Positions 9,019-18,145 are shown, numbered from the stretch's first letter. The stretch is 64,000 bases of DNA from FEN-1099 sp964511015 (GCA_964511015.1 CAZEDX010000012.1:19619-83618); one strand, 5' to 3'. Translations and numbers: made by a program. Notes: generated from the letters alone by a model not told the origin.

Positions 9019-10032
9019 TCAGGTCGCCAGGCCGGTGAGCAGTAGTTCCAAGCCGCTGGCGCGCGCGGCGACATCCTGGTGCACGCCGATACGCGGCAAC
9101 GCGTGCAGGTCGATCGGCGGGTCGGCAAAACCGGAGGTGGTGGTCAACGCGCAGGTGAAGCCGCAAGCCTTGGCCAGCCGCCGCACGCCTTCGTCGTGGT
9201 TGCCGTTGGGGTAGCAAAGGCTCGTCGCGGGCTTGCCGATTTGCTCGGCGATCGTGCGGCGGCTCTCTTCGAGTTCAACCTTGCCCATCGCCAAGTCTAT
9301 CTCGGTCAGCATCACGTGCGTGGCGGTGTGACTTCCGACCTCAAACACGTCGCCGGCCATGCGGCGCAACTCATCCCAATCGACCAACTCGCGGTCGGTG
9401 CGCGGCTTGAACGCGGCCAGTTCCACCAGCTTGTCGATGGTGACTTCGCGCCGCTCCGGCGGCTGCTCTTTGCAGGCCGCCAACACCGCCGCGATGAACG
9501 CCGGCCGCGACAGGCGCTGCGCCAACAGACTGGCGACAAAGAAGGTCTCGCCCATCGGCTTCACCGCCAGCACGCAATCGGCCGTATGCCAGATCTCCGC
9601 GGCGGCTTCGGCGGCCCGCGAGAACCAGAAGCGCTCGCGCGAACCGACCAGCGCCGTCGGCACAAAAACCGTGGCCGGCAGTCCAGCGCGTTTGAGCAGC
9701 GGATAGGCCGTCTGGTAGGTGTCGAGCCAGCCGTCGTCGAAAGTCAGCACCACCGTGCCGCGTGGAGTCTCCTCGCCGGTCAGCCGTTGCCGGACCAATG
9801 TGTCGAGCGGCACGACGTGGTACCGGCGACCGAGCAGTTCGAGATGTGCGGCGAACGCCTCGCGGGAAACGGCCATGCCCGGCTCAAGTGTGTCGATATC
9901 ATAGAGGGCCGGGTCGATCACGCGGTGATAGGCGAGAATCGCCGCCCGCCCGCCGAACACCCGGTTCACCAGCGGCGCGATTCGCAGGCCGCCGATCGCC
10001 CCCGCCGCGGCGCGCCGCATGATGCGTTTCAT
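9019..10032 (-). CDS. Polysaccharide deacetylase (NodB fold)
   Basis: 337 residues from ATG 10032, whose ATGA overlaps the stop of the upstream aminotransferase gene; GTG 10038 is an alternative. LAYHRV near the N-terminus, TFDDGWLDTY (catalytic and metal-binding Asp-Asp pair) and SHTATHVMLTEID (His metal ligands, usual motif HxxxH) identify a carbohydrate esterase 4 NodB domain. It probably N-deacetylates an exported sugar polymer or its lipid-linked precursor. It is the last gene of the overlapping operon 16258-9019, next to DegT, FemAB, ligase and flippase genes. Such deacetylases occur in exosortase-associated exopolysaccharide clusters. Confidence 0.88.
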   Translation of the reverse strand: MKRIMRRAAAGAIGGLRIAPLVNRVFGGRAAILAYHRVIDPALYDIDTLEPGMAVSREAFAAHLELLGRRYHVVPLDTLVRQRLTGEETPRGTVVLTFDDGWLDTYQTAYPLLKRAGLPATVFVPTALVGSRERFWFSRAAEAAAEIWHTADCVLAVKPMGETFFVASLLAQRLSRPAFIAAVLAACKEQPPERREVTIDKLVELAAFKPRTDRELVDWDELRRMAGDVFEVGSHTATHVMLTEIDLAMGKVELEESRRTIAEQIGKPATSLCYPNGNHDEGVRRLAKACGFTCALTTTSGFADPPIDLHALPRIGVHQDVAARASGLELLLTGLAT

Positions 10033-11247
10033 ACCCACCGGTCCGCCTTTCTGCGGCCCAGCGCCGCGCGCACCACCCGGTCGATGGTGTCGATGTCCGC
10101 CCGGGTCAGGCTGTCGACCAGCGGCAACGCGATCAGGCTTGCGGCCAGGCGCTCCGCGCCGGTGAACGGCGCCCCGCGCAGATCGAGGTCGGCTTCGATG
10201 CCTGGAATCTGATGGACCGGCGCAGGGTACATCGCGGTCGCGCCGATGCCGGCCGCCTGCAACGCCGCCGTCAGTTCGTCACGCCGCTCGGGTTCCGGCA
10301 CCAACACCGGCCGGCGCAACCACGCCGGCACCGCGCCGCTGCGGGCGCGCGGTAGAGCCAGCGCATGGTGTTCGCCGAGCACGCGGTCGATCATTTCGGC
10401 CAGTTGCCCGCGCCGCTGGTTGAGTCGGTCCAGCCGCTCCAGTACCCGCGTCGCCAGCGCCGCGCGCGCCGGCCCCATCGCCGGAGTGGGGAACTGCGGT
10501 TCGTAGACCGTGCGGCCGACGTGCACGCCCGGCAGGTTTTCCGCCAGGCCGAAGAAGGTCGGCGACATTAGCGTACTCATCGCCGCGCCTTTGCCCGCCA
10601 CGCGCCAGGCCTCGGGCGCGGGCTCGCTGCGGAACTGATCGGCCACCGTCGCCAGCGCGCTAGCCAACTCGCTGTCGCGCACCAGCGCGGCCCCGCCGCC
10701 GAGCGCGGTGATGTTCTTGCCGNNNNNNNNNNAAGCTGCAGATGCCGGCCTGTCCAAAGCCGCCGACCGCGTCGCCGCGCAATGACGCGCCAAGCGCCTG
10801 GGCGGCGTCGTCGATGAGAAAGGCATCGTGCGCTTCGGCCAGCCCTTGCAGACGCGGCAGATCCCCCGGCAGGCCAAACAGATTGGGCGAGACGACGGCC
10901 AGCACGTCCGACCAATCCAGGCGCGCCAACCGTTCGAGATCGTAATCGATCGTGCCCGGCACCATTTCGCCCGGCAGCACGCGCAGCCCGGCGCGCACCA
11001 CCGCCGCCGGCACCGACCAGCAGGTGTAACCCGGCACCACCACCCGCCGCCGCTCGCGCAACCGCTGCATCGCCGTCAGCAGCGCCGCCAACGCCGCGCG
11101 GCCTGAGCCGAACAGGAACACGTCGGCACTGGGCACCCGGTTCTGCAGCGCGGCGGCCAGTTCGCTTTCGGCGGCCGGGCCGGCACGCAACGCCGCGAGC
11201 AGTTCGCGACTTTGCAGCGTCGTGCCGACCGGCGGAAGCTTGCGCAT
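10029..11247 (-). CDS. DegT/DnrJ/EryC1-family aminotransferase, interrupted by an assembly gap
   Basis: PLP-dependent sugar aminotransferase family. The N-terminal part (11247-10733) contains FGSGRAAL, VVVPGYTCWSVPAAV and LIDDAAQALG. The C-terminal part (10722-10029) starts GKNITALGGG, whose Lys is the likely PLP lysine. Ten N bases lie between. The two parts are in different frames if the gap is taken as exactly 10 bases, but a true gap that is a multiple of three restores one frame. The gap sits exactly at the lysine motif (C-S-F/L ... GKN), so the gene is probably intact. It makes amino sugars for the polysaccharide. ATG 11247 has GAGGTG just upstream; GTG 11253 is an alternative. Its stop overlaps the deacetylase start. 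Confidence 0.85.
10723..10732. other. Assembly gap (10 N)
   Basis: The only ambiguous bases in the window. Reading-frame logic says that the true gap length is a multiple of three, for example six bases if the protein reads CSFGRGKN, so 10 is a placeholder. Confidence 0.98.
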
Positions 11248-11254
11248 GGTCACC

Positions 11255-12289
11255 TCACGGCAGATCGCGGGCGAGCCGCGGACCGATCCAGTGCGTCAGG
11301 AACAACGGCAACCGCCGCCACACGCGGATGGCCAGCGCGAACTTCGGGTTGTTGGGATTCAGGCCGGGCATCTCGGTTCGGGTGAGCAGATGATACTGCC
11401 AGTACAAAGGCTCGATCTCGACGCCCCAGTACTTCTTGAACTGCTGGCTGCCGGTGTCCTTGGTCGACCGGCCGAAGTCGACGCGCTTCATGCCGCGCGC
11501 CAGGGCGTCGCGCAATGCCGCCCAGTTCATCGCCGGGACGGGCGCATACTGGTTGCCCTTGCGGGTGCTGGCCGACCAGATGAAATGACAGGTGTCGCGG
11601 AAGTCGATCACCAGCTTTGCGCCGATCGGCCGGCCGCCGTGGCGGCTGACGTAGAAACGCGCGTCGTCGCCGAACGCCTCGCGCACGGCGGCGAACCAGC
11701 GGCGCGGCAGCACCGGCGTGCCGTGGTCGCGCTGATTCATCGAAAAGACGTAATAGAACTCGTCGAGGAGTTGCACACCGGTTTCGATTCTCACGCCGTT
11801 CTTCTCGGCCTTGCGCACCTTGTTGCGCACGTTCTGGTGCAGCTTCTTGGTCCAGAGTGTTTCTTCGTCGGGCGGCAGTAACAGAATGCTGGTGACCTTG
11901 AAGTCGTTGGTCGGCAGTGCCTGCGCCGCCGGCACGCCTTGCCGGTGCCGGAACTCCACATACGCGCAATCGCTTTCACGGCCGATCCGTTCCGCCTCGG
12001 CCAGCAATGCGGCGGCGGCCTCGTCGTTCGCCGCGGCAACGCCGCCGTAGTTGAGAAACGGCAGGCTGACCGCCATGGTGCCGAAGAAGCGAGTGCGCAA
12101 CACGAACAGCGGCAGCACACCCTGCACGCCGGCGTCGTCCTCGGCCAGCAAATAGGCCGGGGTGTGGCCGAATACGCCGGCGATCACGTCGCGCCACGGT
12201 AGGCGGTGAAACACCGTCGCGGCCGGGCAACGGCGAACGAATTCTTCCCAGGCGGCGGTATCATTGGTGGTGAATTCGCGGACGCGCAT
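11255..12289 (-). CDS. FemAB-like peptidyl/acyl transferase (GNAT fold)
   Basis: 344 residues from ATG 12289, which overlaps the upstream stop (ATGA) and has GGAGGAAG upstream; the longer open frame to 12520 has no support. The sequence fits FemAB/GNAT-related proteins of polysaccharide clusters: RRCPAATVFHRLPWRDVI, a central LFVLRTRFFGTMAVSLPFLNYGG-type segment, and a C-terminal HFIWSAS...NQYAPVPAMNW half. These proteins transfer aminoacyl groups to cell-wall or sugar amino groups. Together with the neighbouring GT4, ligase and deacetylase genes it resembles the set named PEP-CTERM/XrtA-associated, although no exosortase is present here. The 3' end lies 7 bases from the DegT start. Confidence 0.82.
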   Translation of the reverse strand: MRVREFTTNDTAAWEEFVRRCPAATVFHRLPWRDVIAGVFGHTPAYLLAEDDAGVQGVLPLFVLRTRFFGTMAVSLPFLNYGGVAAANDEAAAALLAEAERIGRESDCAYVEFRHRQGVPAAQALPTNDFKVTSILLLPPDEETLWTKKLHQNVRNKVRKAEKNGVRIETGVQLLDEFYYVFSMNQRDHGTPVLPRRWFAAVREAFGDDARFYVSRHGGRPIGAKLVIDFRDTCHFIWSASTRKGNQYAPVPAMNWAALRDALARGMKRVDFGRSTKDTGSQQFKKYWGVEIEPLYWQYHLLTRTEMPGLNPNNPKFALAIRVWRRLPLFLTHWIGPRLARDLP

Positions 12290-13728
12290 CAGTCTTCCTC
12301 CACCTCGTCGATCATCGGCAGTTCCACCGCGTGGAACAACGCGAAGCGTTCCAGGCACGAGGTGAGCATAACCAGAAGGAATAGGTGCGGGTAGTAGCTT
12401 ACCGACAAGAACGCACCCGACACCATCCAGGCGATCAGGCTGGCCACAACTGCGGCGCGCACGCCGTGGTAGAACTTGTCGGCTATCGGATCGGCCAGCA
12501 TGACCAGCCGCTGGCGCCAAACCATGTAAGCCAGGGAAACCACCAGACCGAGCAAGGTGACCACCCCCGCCAGACCGAGTTCCCCAAGTGTCTGCACGTA
12601 GACGCTATGCGCCTCGCGCCAGTTCGCGGCGATGGCGTCGGCGGGCTTGTACTCGCGGCCGTAGGCTTCGGAAAACACGCCCGCGCCGACGCCGAAGAAC
12701 GGGTGGTCGGCAAACATATGCACGCCGGCGCGCCAGGCGTCGAGGCGTCCGCGCGCGCTCTCGTCCTGCTCGTAGTCCTTGATGCTGGTCATGCGCTCGA
12801 CGAAATCAGCCGGCGCCAGGGCCAGGAACAGAATCGAAGCAACGGTCAGACCGACCAGCGCCAGGAACACGCCGAGCATGTATTTTTTCGTCCGGACGGT
12901 CCAGATCAAGTACAGCGTCAGCAGCAGCGCGATCAGGCCGAGCGCGCCACCGCGTGAGTAGGTGCAACCGACGGCCAACATGCCGACCATGATTGCGTAG
13001 AGCAGCAGCATCTTCGAGAAGCGGCGCCTGGCGTGCGCGTACAGCGTAATCGCCCACGGCAAAATCACGTTCTGTGCCAGCGCAAAGTCGTTGCCGTCGC
13101 CTAGGAAGCCGCCGATCATGCCGCCCGAGCCGCCGTTGTCGACCCGCGTCCAGGGCTGCGTGAAAAAGCGGATGACCAACGCCGTCGACAGCCCGCCCAT
13201 GATCAGCACCAGCGAGTACATGAAACTGCGCAGCCGCGGAAGAGTGTCGATTAGGTGCACGATGAGGTACGACATGAACACTGTGCGCGCCACTTCGGTC
13301 ATCTTGTCCATCGACGCGCTACGGTAGTAGCTGCCCGGAATCGACAATATGATCGCGCCGAGGAACAGCACCATGAAGATCATCGACGGGGTTAGAATCG
13401 GTTTCACCTGGCGATAGACGATGACCTGCAACGCGAAAGCCCCGGTAAGCAAAGCCACACCAAGCAGGGTCAGGCGCAGTGGCTCGAGCGCCGGCACCAG
13501 GTCACCGGGCCGCACGTACAACAGCGCGAGGTACAGCACCACGCCGTAGAACGGTTTGGACAGAATTGCCGCCATCATCGCAATACCGATGAAGCCGACC
13601 AGCACGAAGAGCGGATCGACCAACAGCAGCAGGCCGCCCAACACGACCATCGCGCCGAAAAGGAACACGAACGGCGCGGCCGAACCCAACCGGCGCCAGA
13701 CGAACAGAACCAGGTTCGGCTCGTTCAT
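12289..13728 (-). CDS. O-antigen ligase/polymerase-like membrane protein
   Basis: 479 residues with about 10-12 membrane helices. A large loop between late helices contains SARGRLDAWRAG and DHPFFGVGAG, followed by REAHSVYVQTLGELGLAG, the Wzy_C/WaaL signature region with its conserved His. YSRGGALGL is also typical. These enzymes join or polymerise lipid-linked oligosaccharides on the periplasmic side of the inner membrane. The sequence resembles the O-glycosylation ligase type associated with exosortase A systems. It has GAGGAAG upstream, ATG 13728 overlaps the flippase stop, and its own stop overlaps the FemAB start, indicating translational coupling. Confidence 0.87.
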   Translation of the reverse strand: MNEPNLVLFVWRRLGSAAPFVFLFGAMVVLGGLLLLVDPLFVLVGFIGIAMMAAILSKPFYGVVLYLALLYVRPGDLVPALEPLRLTLLGVALLTGAFALQVIVYRQVKPILTPSMIFMVLFLGAIILSIPGSYYRSASMDKMTEVARTVFMSYLIVHLIDTLPRLRSFMYSLVLIMGGLSTALVIRFFTQPWTRVDNGGSGGMIGGFLGDGNDFALAQNVILPWAITLYAHARRRFSKMLLLYAIMVGMLAVGCTYSRGGALGLIALLLTLYLIWTVRTKKYMLGVFLALVGLTVASILFLALAPADFVERMTSIKDYEQDESARGRLDAWRAGVHMFADHPFFGVGAGVFSEAYGREYKPADAIAANWREAHSVYVQTLGELGLAGVVTLLGLVVSLAYMVWRQRLVMLADPIADKFYHGVRAAVVASLIAWMVSGAFLSVSYYPHLFLLVMLTSCLERFALFHAVELPMIDEVEED

Positions 13729-15155
13729 CCGCTCTTCCTCAACACCAGCCGCGCGATCAACCGCCGCTCATGGGCGTTCAGCGCGCCGCACAGCCAGGCC
13801 CCGGCGATGTACGCGGCGGCGCCGCCAGCGACGGCCAGGCCGAGGTTGATCTCGCGCAGCCACCACGCGGCCAGGCCGAGCAACGCGGCCGCCGGCAAGG
13901 CGCGCCACGGAATCGCCCGGCGCAGCAAGCCGCGCAACCAGTGGCGGGTCACCATCAGAAAGTAGACCAGCAGGGTCGACTCACTGATTACGGTGGACGC
14001 AGCCGCACCCATGATCTGATAGCGCGGAATGAGGATCAGGTTGGCGACCACGTTCGCGAACATGGCCAGCACATTGCCGAGCAGCACGGTCTTCAGGCGG
14101 TTTGCGGCGGTCAGCGACCAACCGAAGGTCATGGTGCCGAACCACAACCACAAGAAGCCGCCGAGCAGCGCCACCACTCGCCCGCCGGCGGCGTACTTGG
14201 CGCCGTAAAAAAGCACCACGAAATCGCCGCCGACCAGCGCGCAGCCCACCGCCGCCGGCAGCGCCGCCAGCAGGTAGATGCGGAACGCGTTGCCCAGCGT
14301 GTCGCGCCACGCGTCGCCGCCCTGCCCCATGCCTTGCGCCAGGGCCGGGTACAGCGCGCGGGTCGCCAGAATCGGCAGCGCAAGCAGAATTTCGAAGAAG
14401 GCGTAGCCCGCGCGGTACAGGCCGGTCGGCTCCTCGCCGGCCAGGCGTTCGAGCAGCACCATGTCGACGCGGAAGGCCAGCATCCAGACCAGGCCGATCA
14501 GCATAAACGGCGCCGCTTCGCGCGCCAGCGGCAGCCACTGCGACGCCACCGGGCGCAGCGTCACCTCGCGGGCCACGCGGCCGACCAGCACTACGGCGAA
14601 GGCCGCGGTCAACCAGCCGCCGGCAACGTAGGCGAGCATGACGCCGGTCAAACCGAATTTCAGCAGCATGGCGCCGCCGACCATCGTCAGCAGCAGCAGC
14701 GACTTGACCAGCGTCACCAACGACGAGAGCACCATGCGTTGGTAGCCGTCGAACAGGGCGATGCCCGCGGTTTCGACCGCCTCGGCCGGCACGGTCAACG
14801 CCGCCAGCGCGACGGCGAGAAACGCCCGCTGGTCGTAGCCCATCACCACCGCCAGCGCCACCATCGCGCCGCCGGCGACCAGCCCGAACAGGAACTTGAG
14901 ACCGAGCACGGTGCCGAATTCGCGCCCGCCGTGCGCAGGGTCGGCGGCGACTTTGCGGGTGAGCAGCGGGTTCAGTCCGAAGTTGGCGAGCACGCCGAAA
15001 ATGCCGGCCAGCGCCATCGCCAGGCCGAAGCGGCCGAAGTCATCGACGCTGAGCGGCCGCGCGATGAGGATCGCCACGGCAAAGGACAACACACGCCGCA
15101 CTGCCTCGGCCACGACCAGCACGAGGCTATTGGCGGTCAGGCGTCCGCCGCTCAC
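13725..15155 (-). CDS. Polysaccharide flippase (Wzx/MOP family)
   Basis: 476 residues from GTG 15155, which overlaps the stop of the upstream glycosyltransferase gene (GTGA) and has GAGGTA upstream; the frame runs on to 15221 without support. It has twelve to fourteen membrane helices, an N-terminal SLVLVVAEAVRRVLSF segment and LIARPLSVDDFGRFGLAMA, which is typical of oligosaccharide flippases. It moves undecaprenyl-linked repeat units across the inner membrane. Its position between a GT4 enzyme and an O-antigen ligase-like polymerase makes the operon a Wzx/Wzy-type export cluster. The stop codon overlaps the next start. Confidence 0.9.
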   Translation of the reverse strand: MSGGRLTANSLVLVVAEAVRRVLSFAVAILIARPLSVDDFGRFGLAMALAGIFGVLANFGLNPLLTRKVAADPAHGGREFGTVLGLKFLFGLVAGGAMVALAVVMGYDQRAFLAVALAALTVPAEAVETAGIALFDGYQRMVLSSLVTLVKSLLLLTMVGGAMLLKFGLTGVMLAYVAGGWLTAAFAVVLVGRVAREVTLRPVASQWLPLAREAAPFMLIGLVWMLAFRVDMVLLERLAGEEPTGLYRAGYAFFEILLALPILATRALYPALAQGMGQGGDAWRDTLGNAFRIYLLAALPAAVGCALVGGDFVVLFYGAKYAAGGRVVALLGGFLWLWFGTMTFGWSLTAANRLKTVLLGNVLAMFANVVANLILIPRYQIMGAAASTVISESTLLVYFLMVTRHWLRGLLRRAIPWRALPAAALLGLAAWWLREINLGLAVAGGAAAYIAGAWLCGALNAHERRLIARLVLRKSG

Positions 15156-16258
15156 ACGTACCTCGCGTATAGTTCCTCGTAACGCGCGACCATCTTCTCG
15201 ACCGAGAACTGGGCGCGCCACAACTTCCTTCCGGCCTCGCCATACCGCTCACGCAAGGCTCGGTCGGCCAGCACGCGCCCAAGCGCGTCGGCGAACTGCT
15301 CGAGCGAACGCGGCGGCACGAGCAGGCCGGTCTCCTCGTGCACCAACGCCCGGTAGACATCGCCCGTGTTCGTGGCGACGACCGGCCGCCCCGCGCTCAT
15401 GGCCTCGAGCTGGCTCATCGGCAAGCCTTCCCAGTCGGACGACAAGACAAACACGTCTGCCAGGCGATGCAGGCGCAGCGAATCCATCCGCCAACCGGCC
15501 AGCCGGAAGCGGTCGCGCATCCGGGTCTGATCGACCAGCGCTTCGAGCTTCGAGCGTTCGCTGCCGTCGCCCGCCACCAGGTAATCGGCGTCGATACCCT
15601 GTGCGCGCAGCCGGGCCGCGGCTTCGATCAACAAGCCGATATTTTTCTGCGGCTCCAGCCGGGCGGCGGTGAACACCACCGGCCGGTCGGCCGACAACTG
15701 GAATTCGGCGCGCAACGCGGCGAGTTCGTCGTCGCTCAAGTGCGGCACCTCTTCCACCCCGTTGTGGATGACGCAAATCTTCTTTTCCGGCCAGTGCAGG
15801 TGTTTGACCAGATCCTGCTTGTTCTGATCGCTGACGCTGACCAGCTCATCGGCCAGATGAGCCATCACGTATTCGCTAGCCACCACCGAAAAGCGCTCTG
15901 GGTATGCCCGACTATGGTCGGTGATGATCACGCCCGCGCCGACAATCCGCCCGGCGATCGTGCCGGTGAACATCGGCCCGCTGTTGTGACCGTGCATGAT
16001 GCGGATATCGCGCTCACGCAACAGCCCGGCCAATCGGAACGGTAGAACCAGATCCTTGCCCTCACGCTTGTTGAGCGCGATGACCTCGAAACCATCCGCC
16101 TCGAGTTCGGGCGCGAACTGGCCCTTGTCGGTCAGACAAATCACCAACGGTCGCCACGCCGACGACAAGCGCCGGCAAAGATGCATCGCCACCCGTTCCA
16201 TGCCGCCCACGGCCAGATTGTGAACCACCTGTGCAACACCGACAGCCGCCAAATCCAA
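15152..16258 (-). CDS. GT4-family glycosyltransferase
   Basis: 368 residues, GT-B fold. N-terminal VVHNLAVGGMERVAMHL is the usual donor/acceptor start region, VFTAARLEPQKNIGLLIEA opens the second domain, and EGLPMSQLEAMSAG is the E(x7)E nucleotide-sugar site. First gene of the minus-strand operon 16258-9019. The start is uncertain: TTG 16258 fits the protein, with AAAGGGG upstream, and TTG 16252 is as good; there is no ATG until Met 20. It resembles the sugar transferases of PEP-CTERM-associated clusters. It probably adds a sugar to the growing lipid-linked repeat unit at the cytoplasmic face of the membrane. Confidence 0.88.
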   Translation of the reverse strand: MDLAAVGVAQVVHNLAVGGMERVAMHLCRRLSSAWRPLVICLTDKGQFAPELEADGFEVIALNKREGKDLVLPFRLAGLLRERDIRIMHGHNSGPMFTGTIAGRIVGAGVIITDHSRAYPERFSVVASEYVMAHLADELVSVSDQNKQDLVKHLHWPEKKICVIHNGVEEVPHLSDDELAALRAEFQLSADRPVVFTAARLEPQKNIGLLIEAAARLRAQGIDADYLVAGDGSERSKLEALVDQTRMRDRFRLAGWRMDSLRLHRLADVFVLSSDWEGLPMSQLEAMSAGRPVVATNTGDVYRALVHEETGLLVPPRSLEQFADALGRVLADRALRERYGEAGRKLWRAQFSVEKMVARYEELYARYV

Positions 16259-16400
16259 CCCCTTTGGATCTTCAGAAACACGCTAACATAGCGCAGGACC
16301 GTCACCAGCAAAAGTGTTGATCGGCGGCCCGGAGCGCTGACTTGACCAGATATGTGCTATTGGTGCGAAAAATTCAACATTGGTACATGTCGAATTAAGC

Positions 16401-16428
16401 TTGACATACCTATACTTGGAACTGTAAA
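16401..16428 (+). promoter_or_regulatory. Probable promoter of the small lipoprotein gene
   Basis: TTGACA (16401-16406), 16-base spacer, TGTAAA (16423-16428). The spacing is good, but the -10 box is imperfect. The surrounding 260-base gap between the divergent genes is relatively AT-rich, as expected for a divergent promoter region. Confidence 0.5.
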
Positions 16429-16524
16429 CTTCAACCAAGTTCTACTATTTGCCATCGATCCGTCTGTGTTGGCGTGCGTTTCGGTTGGCGCGCGAAAAAC
16501 AGCGGGGCCGTGAAGGAGAGGAAG

Positions 16525-17085
16525 ATGAAGGATCCACGCAACTGGTCGTGGGTGGTCGTGTTGGCAGCCATTGCGTTGGGCCTGGCGCTGACCACCATAT
16601 CTTGCAGCGGCGACGACGATGACGACGACGAAGACGACGCCGTCAGTTACGGTTCGGACATCGAAGGCGTCTACAGTGTGCGCATCACCACGGTGGCCGA
16701 TTCGTGCGATGAGGAAGCCGTCGGCGAATACGACGACTGGATTCTAGAAATCGAGCAGGGCGAAGACCTGGGGACCGCCACGGTTTATCGCCAACAGACC
16801 GGCGCCGGGGCGGAACAGGAAGAATTCTTCAAAGGCAAGGTCTACGGCAACACGGTGGTGCTGCTCGAGACCGAAGAAACCAAGATCGGCGATTCGAGCT
16901 GCATGCAGGTCAAACTGCGCAACTACCGTCTGACCGTCGGCGATCCGTCGACGGCCGATGTCACCGGCCAGCTCTACGACGACACGTTCTATCTCGGCGG
17001 CTGTGACAGCTCGGTGCAGGATTGCGAGATCGAAGCGACCGTGGAACCGCTAACGACCACGAACGACGACGATACCGAAGAATAG
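16525..17085 (+). CDS. Small Asp-rich lipoprotein
   Basis: 186 residues from ATG 16525, with GGAGAGG about 8 bases upstream. The signal peptide ends in TTISC (lipobox-like, Cys near residue 28), followed at once by SGDDDDDDEDD. The rest looks like a small beta-rich domain (IEGVYSVRITTVADSC, VTGQLYDDTFYLGG) with several Cys residues that may form disulfides, and it ends in an acidic tail. It is monocistronic: its own promoter lies upstream and a strong terminator follows 25 bases after the stop. The acidic run directly after the lipidated Cys resembles surface-export signals known from Bacteroidota; that comparison is inference. Confidence 0.8.
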   Translation: MKDPRNWSWVVVLAAIALGLALTTISCSGDDDDDDEDDAVSYGSDIEGVYSVRITTVADSCDEEAVGEYDDWILEIEQGEDLGTATVYRQQTGAGAEQEEFFKGKVYGNTVVLLETEETKIGDSSCMQVKLRNYRLTVGDPSTADVTGQLYDDTFYLGGCDSSVQDCEIEATVEPLTTTNDDDTEE

Positions 17086-17110
17086 TTTTTCCCTCTCCGT
17101 TTGGGTTTGG

Positions 17111-17141
17111 GGGCGGTCCGGTCCGCCCCTTCTTGTCTTTG
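17111..17141 (+). terminator. Rho-independent terminator
   Basis: GGGGCGG (17111-17117), loop TCCGGT, CCGCCCC (17124-17130), then TTCTTGTCTTT. Confidence 0.85.
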
Positions 17142-17226
17142 GAGCTTCCTCCCCTCTTGTTTGCCGACCGCACCAGGTGCGATATTCTGTCGCACCGACG
17201 TCCATCACCAGACGGATGAGCCAAGC

Positions 17227-17877
17227 ATGGGACTGACCGAACAATACCGCGCCGCTTTGTTCGACATGGACGGCGTGTTGCTCGACACGATGGGTGCGCA
17301 CGTCGACGCCTGGGTGCAGGCCGGGGCCGAACTCGGTATCGAGATCGACCCGCATGAGGTCTATCTGCGAGAGGGCGAGAAGGGGGAGGTGTCGGCGCGC
17401 GATTTCATCAAAGCCGCCGGCCTGATGCTCACCAAAGCCCGCATCCGCGCGCTGCTCGAAAAGAAAGAGGCGTTGTTCGCCCACCGGGCACGCGCACCGC
17501 GCCTGTTTCCGGGCGCCGTCCCCGCGTTGACCGCCTGCCGCGACCACGGCCTGCAGTTGGCGCTAGTCACCGGCACCAGCCGCGGCGAGCTGACCCGCAT
17601 TCTGCCGCCGGAATTGGCCGGTTTCTTTGCCGCCAGTGTGACCGGCGACGAGGTGCTGCGCGGCAAACCCAACCCCGAGCCGTTCCTCACCGCGGCGATG
17701 AAGCTGGGCACCAAACCGGCTGCCTGTCTCGCGGTGGAAAACGCGCCGTTCGGCATCCAAAGCGCGAAGACCGCCGGCTGTCACGTCATCGCGATCCGCA
17801 GCTACCTCGGCGACGCCGACCTCGCCGGCGCGGACGTGCTGCTCGACGATCTGCGGGAGTTGCCCGGGTTGTTGTAA
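17227..17877 (+). CDS. HAD-family phosphatase (beta-phosphoglucomutase-like)
   Basis: 216 residues from ATG 17227. All HAD motifs are present: DMDGVLLDT (nucleophile Asp and DxD), VTGTSRGE (motif II Thr), a conserved Lys in GKPNPEPF (motif III), and VENAPFGIQSAKTAG (motif IV region, here with Glu-Asn where most members have Glu-Asp). An alpha-helical cap follows motif I. It is probably a phosphomonoesterase acting on sugar phosphates or a similar small phosphorylated metabolite. The start has only weak SD complementarity. No operon partner is evident. Confidence 0.88.
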   Translation: MGLTEQYRAALFDMDGVLLDTMGAHVDAWVQAGAELGIEIDPHEVYLREGEKGEVSARDFIKAAGLMLTKARIRALLEKKEALFAHRARAPRLFPGAVPALTACRDHGLQLALVTGTSRGELTRILPPELAGFFAASVTGDEVLRGKPNPEPFLTAAMKLGTKPAACLAVENAPFGIQSAKTAGCHVIAIRSYLGDADLAGADVLLDDLRELPGLL

Positions 17878-18017
17878 AACACTTCGTCCGGAAGTTGAGA
17901 CGCCAAGACGGTATTACGACCTCTCATACAGGATCACCTTCCCGGTTGGCTACACTCGTTGACCCAACCCCATCTCCAAGCCCCAAGATCCCAGATCCTC
18001 TCCCCACCCTGCGACCC

Positions 18018-18046
18018 TTCATTCCCTCGCCTACCTGTTCTATACT
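18018..18046 (+). promoter_or_regulatory. Promoter immediately before the duplicated start
   Basis: TTCATT (18018-18023), 17-base spacer, TATACT (18041-18046). The predicted transcription start (about 18053) almost coincides with ATG 18055 of the first repeat copy. Confidence 0.45.
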
Positions 18047-18145
18047 GTTGATCCATGGCGAAGAACCAACGAACCACACCGACTTTCTGTAGCTGCGCAG
18101 AAAAACGGGACTGTTGATCCATGGCGAAGAACCAACGAACCACAC
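18044..18145 (+). repeat. 36-base direct repeat spanning a translation start
   Basis: Identical copies at 18044-18079 and 18110-18145, 66 bases apart. Each contains ATG and the first eight codons (MAKNQRTT). The first copy opens a 20-codon frame that stops at TGA 18115-18117, three bases before the second ATG at 18121. Confidence 0.95.
18055..18117 (+). CDS. Possible 20-codon upstream ORF created by the duplication
   Basis: It starts MAKNQRTT like the downstream protein, then runs into unrelated residues and stops at TGA 18115-18117. It may be translated as a leader with re-initiation at ATG 18121, or may simply be a by-product of the duplication. Confidence 0.25.
   Translation: MAKNQRTTPTFCSCAEKRDC

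Noticed and set aside
13770..15182. Plus-strand frame of about 470 codons rich in Gln, His and Arg
   Set aside because: Antisense shadow of the flippase gene; no SD or motifs.
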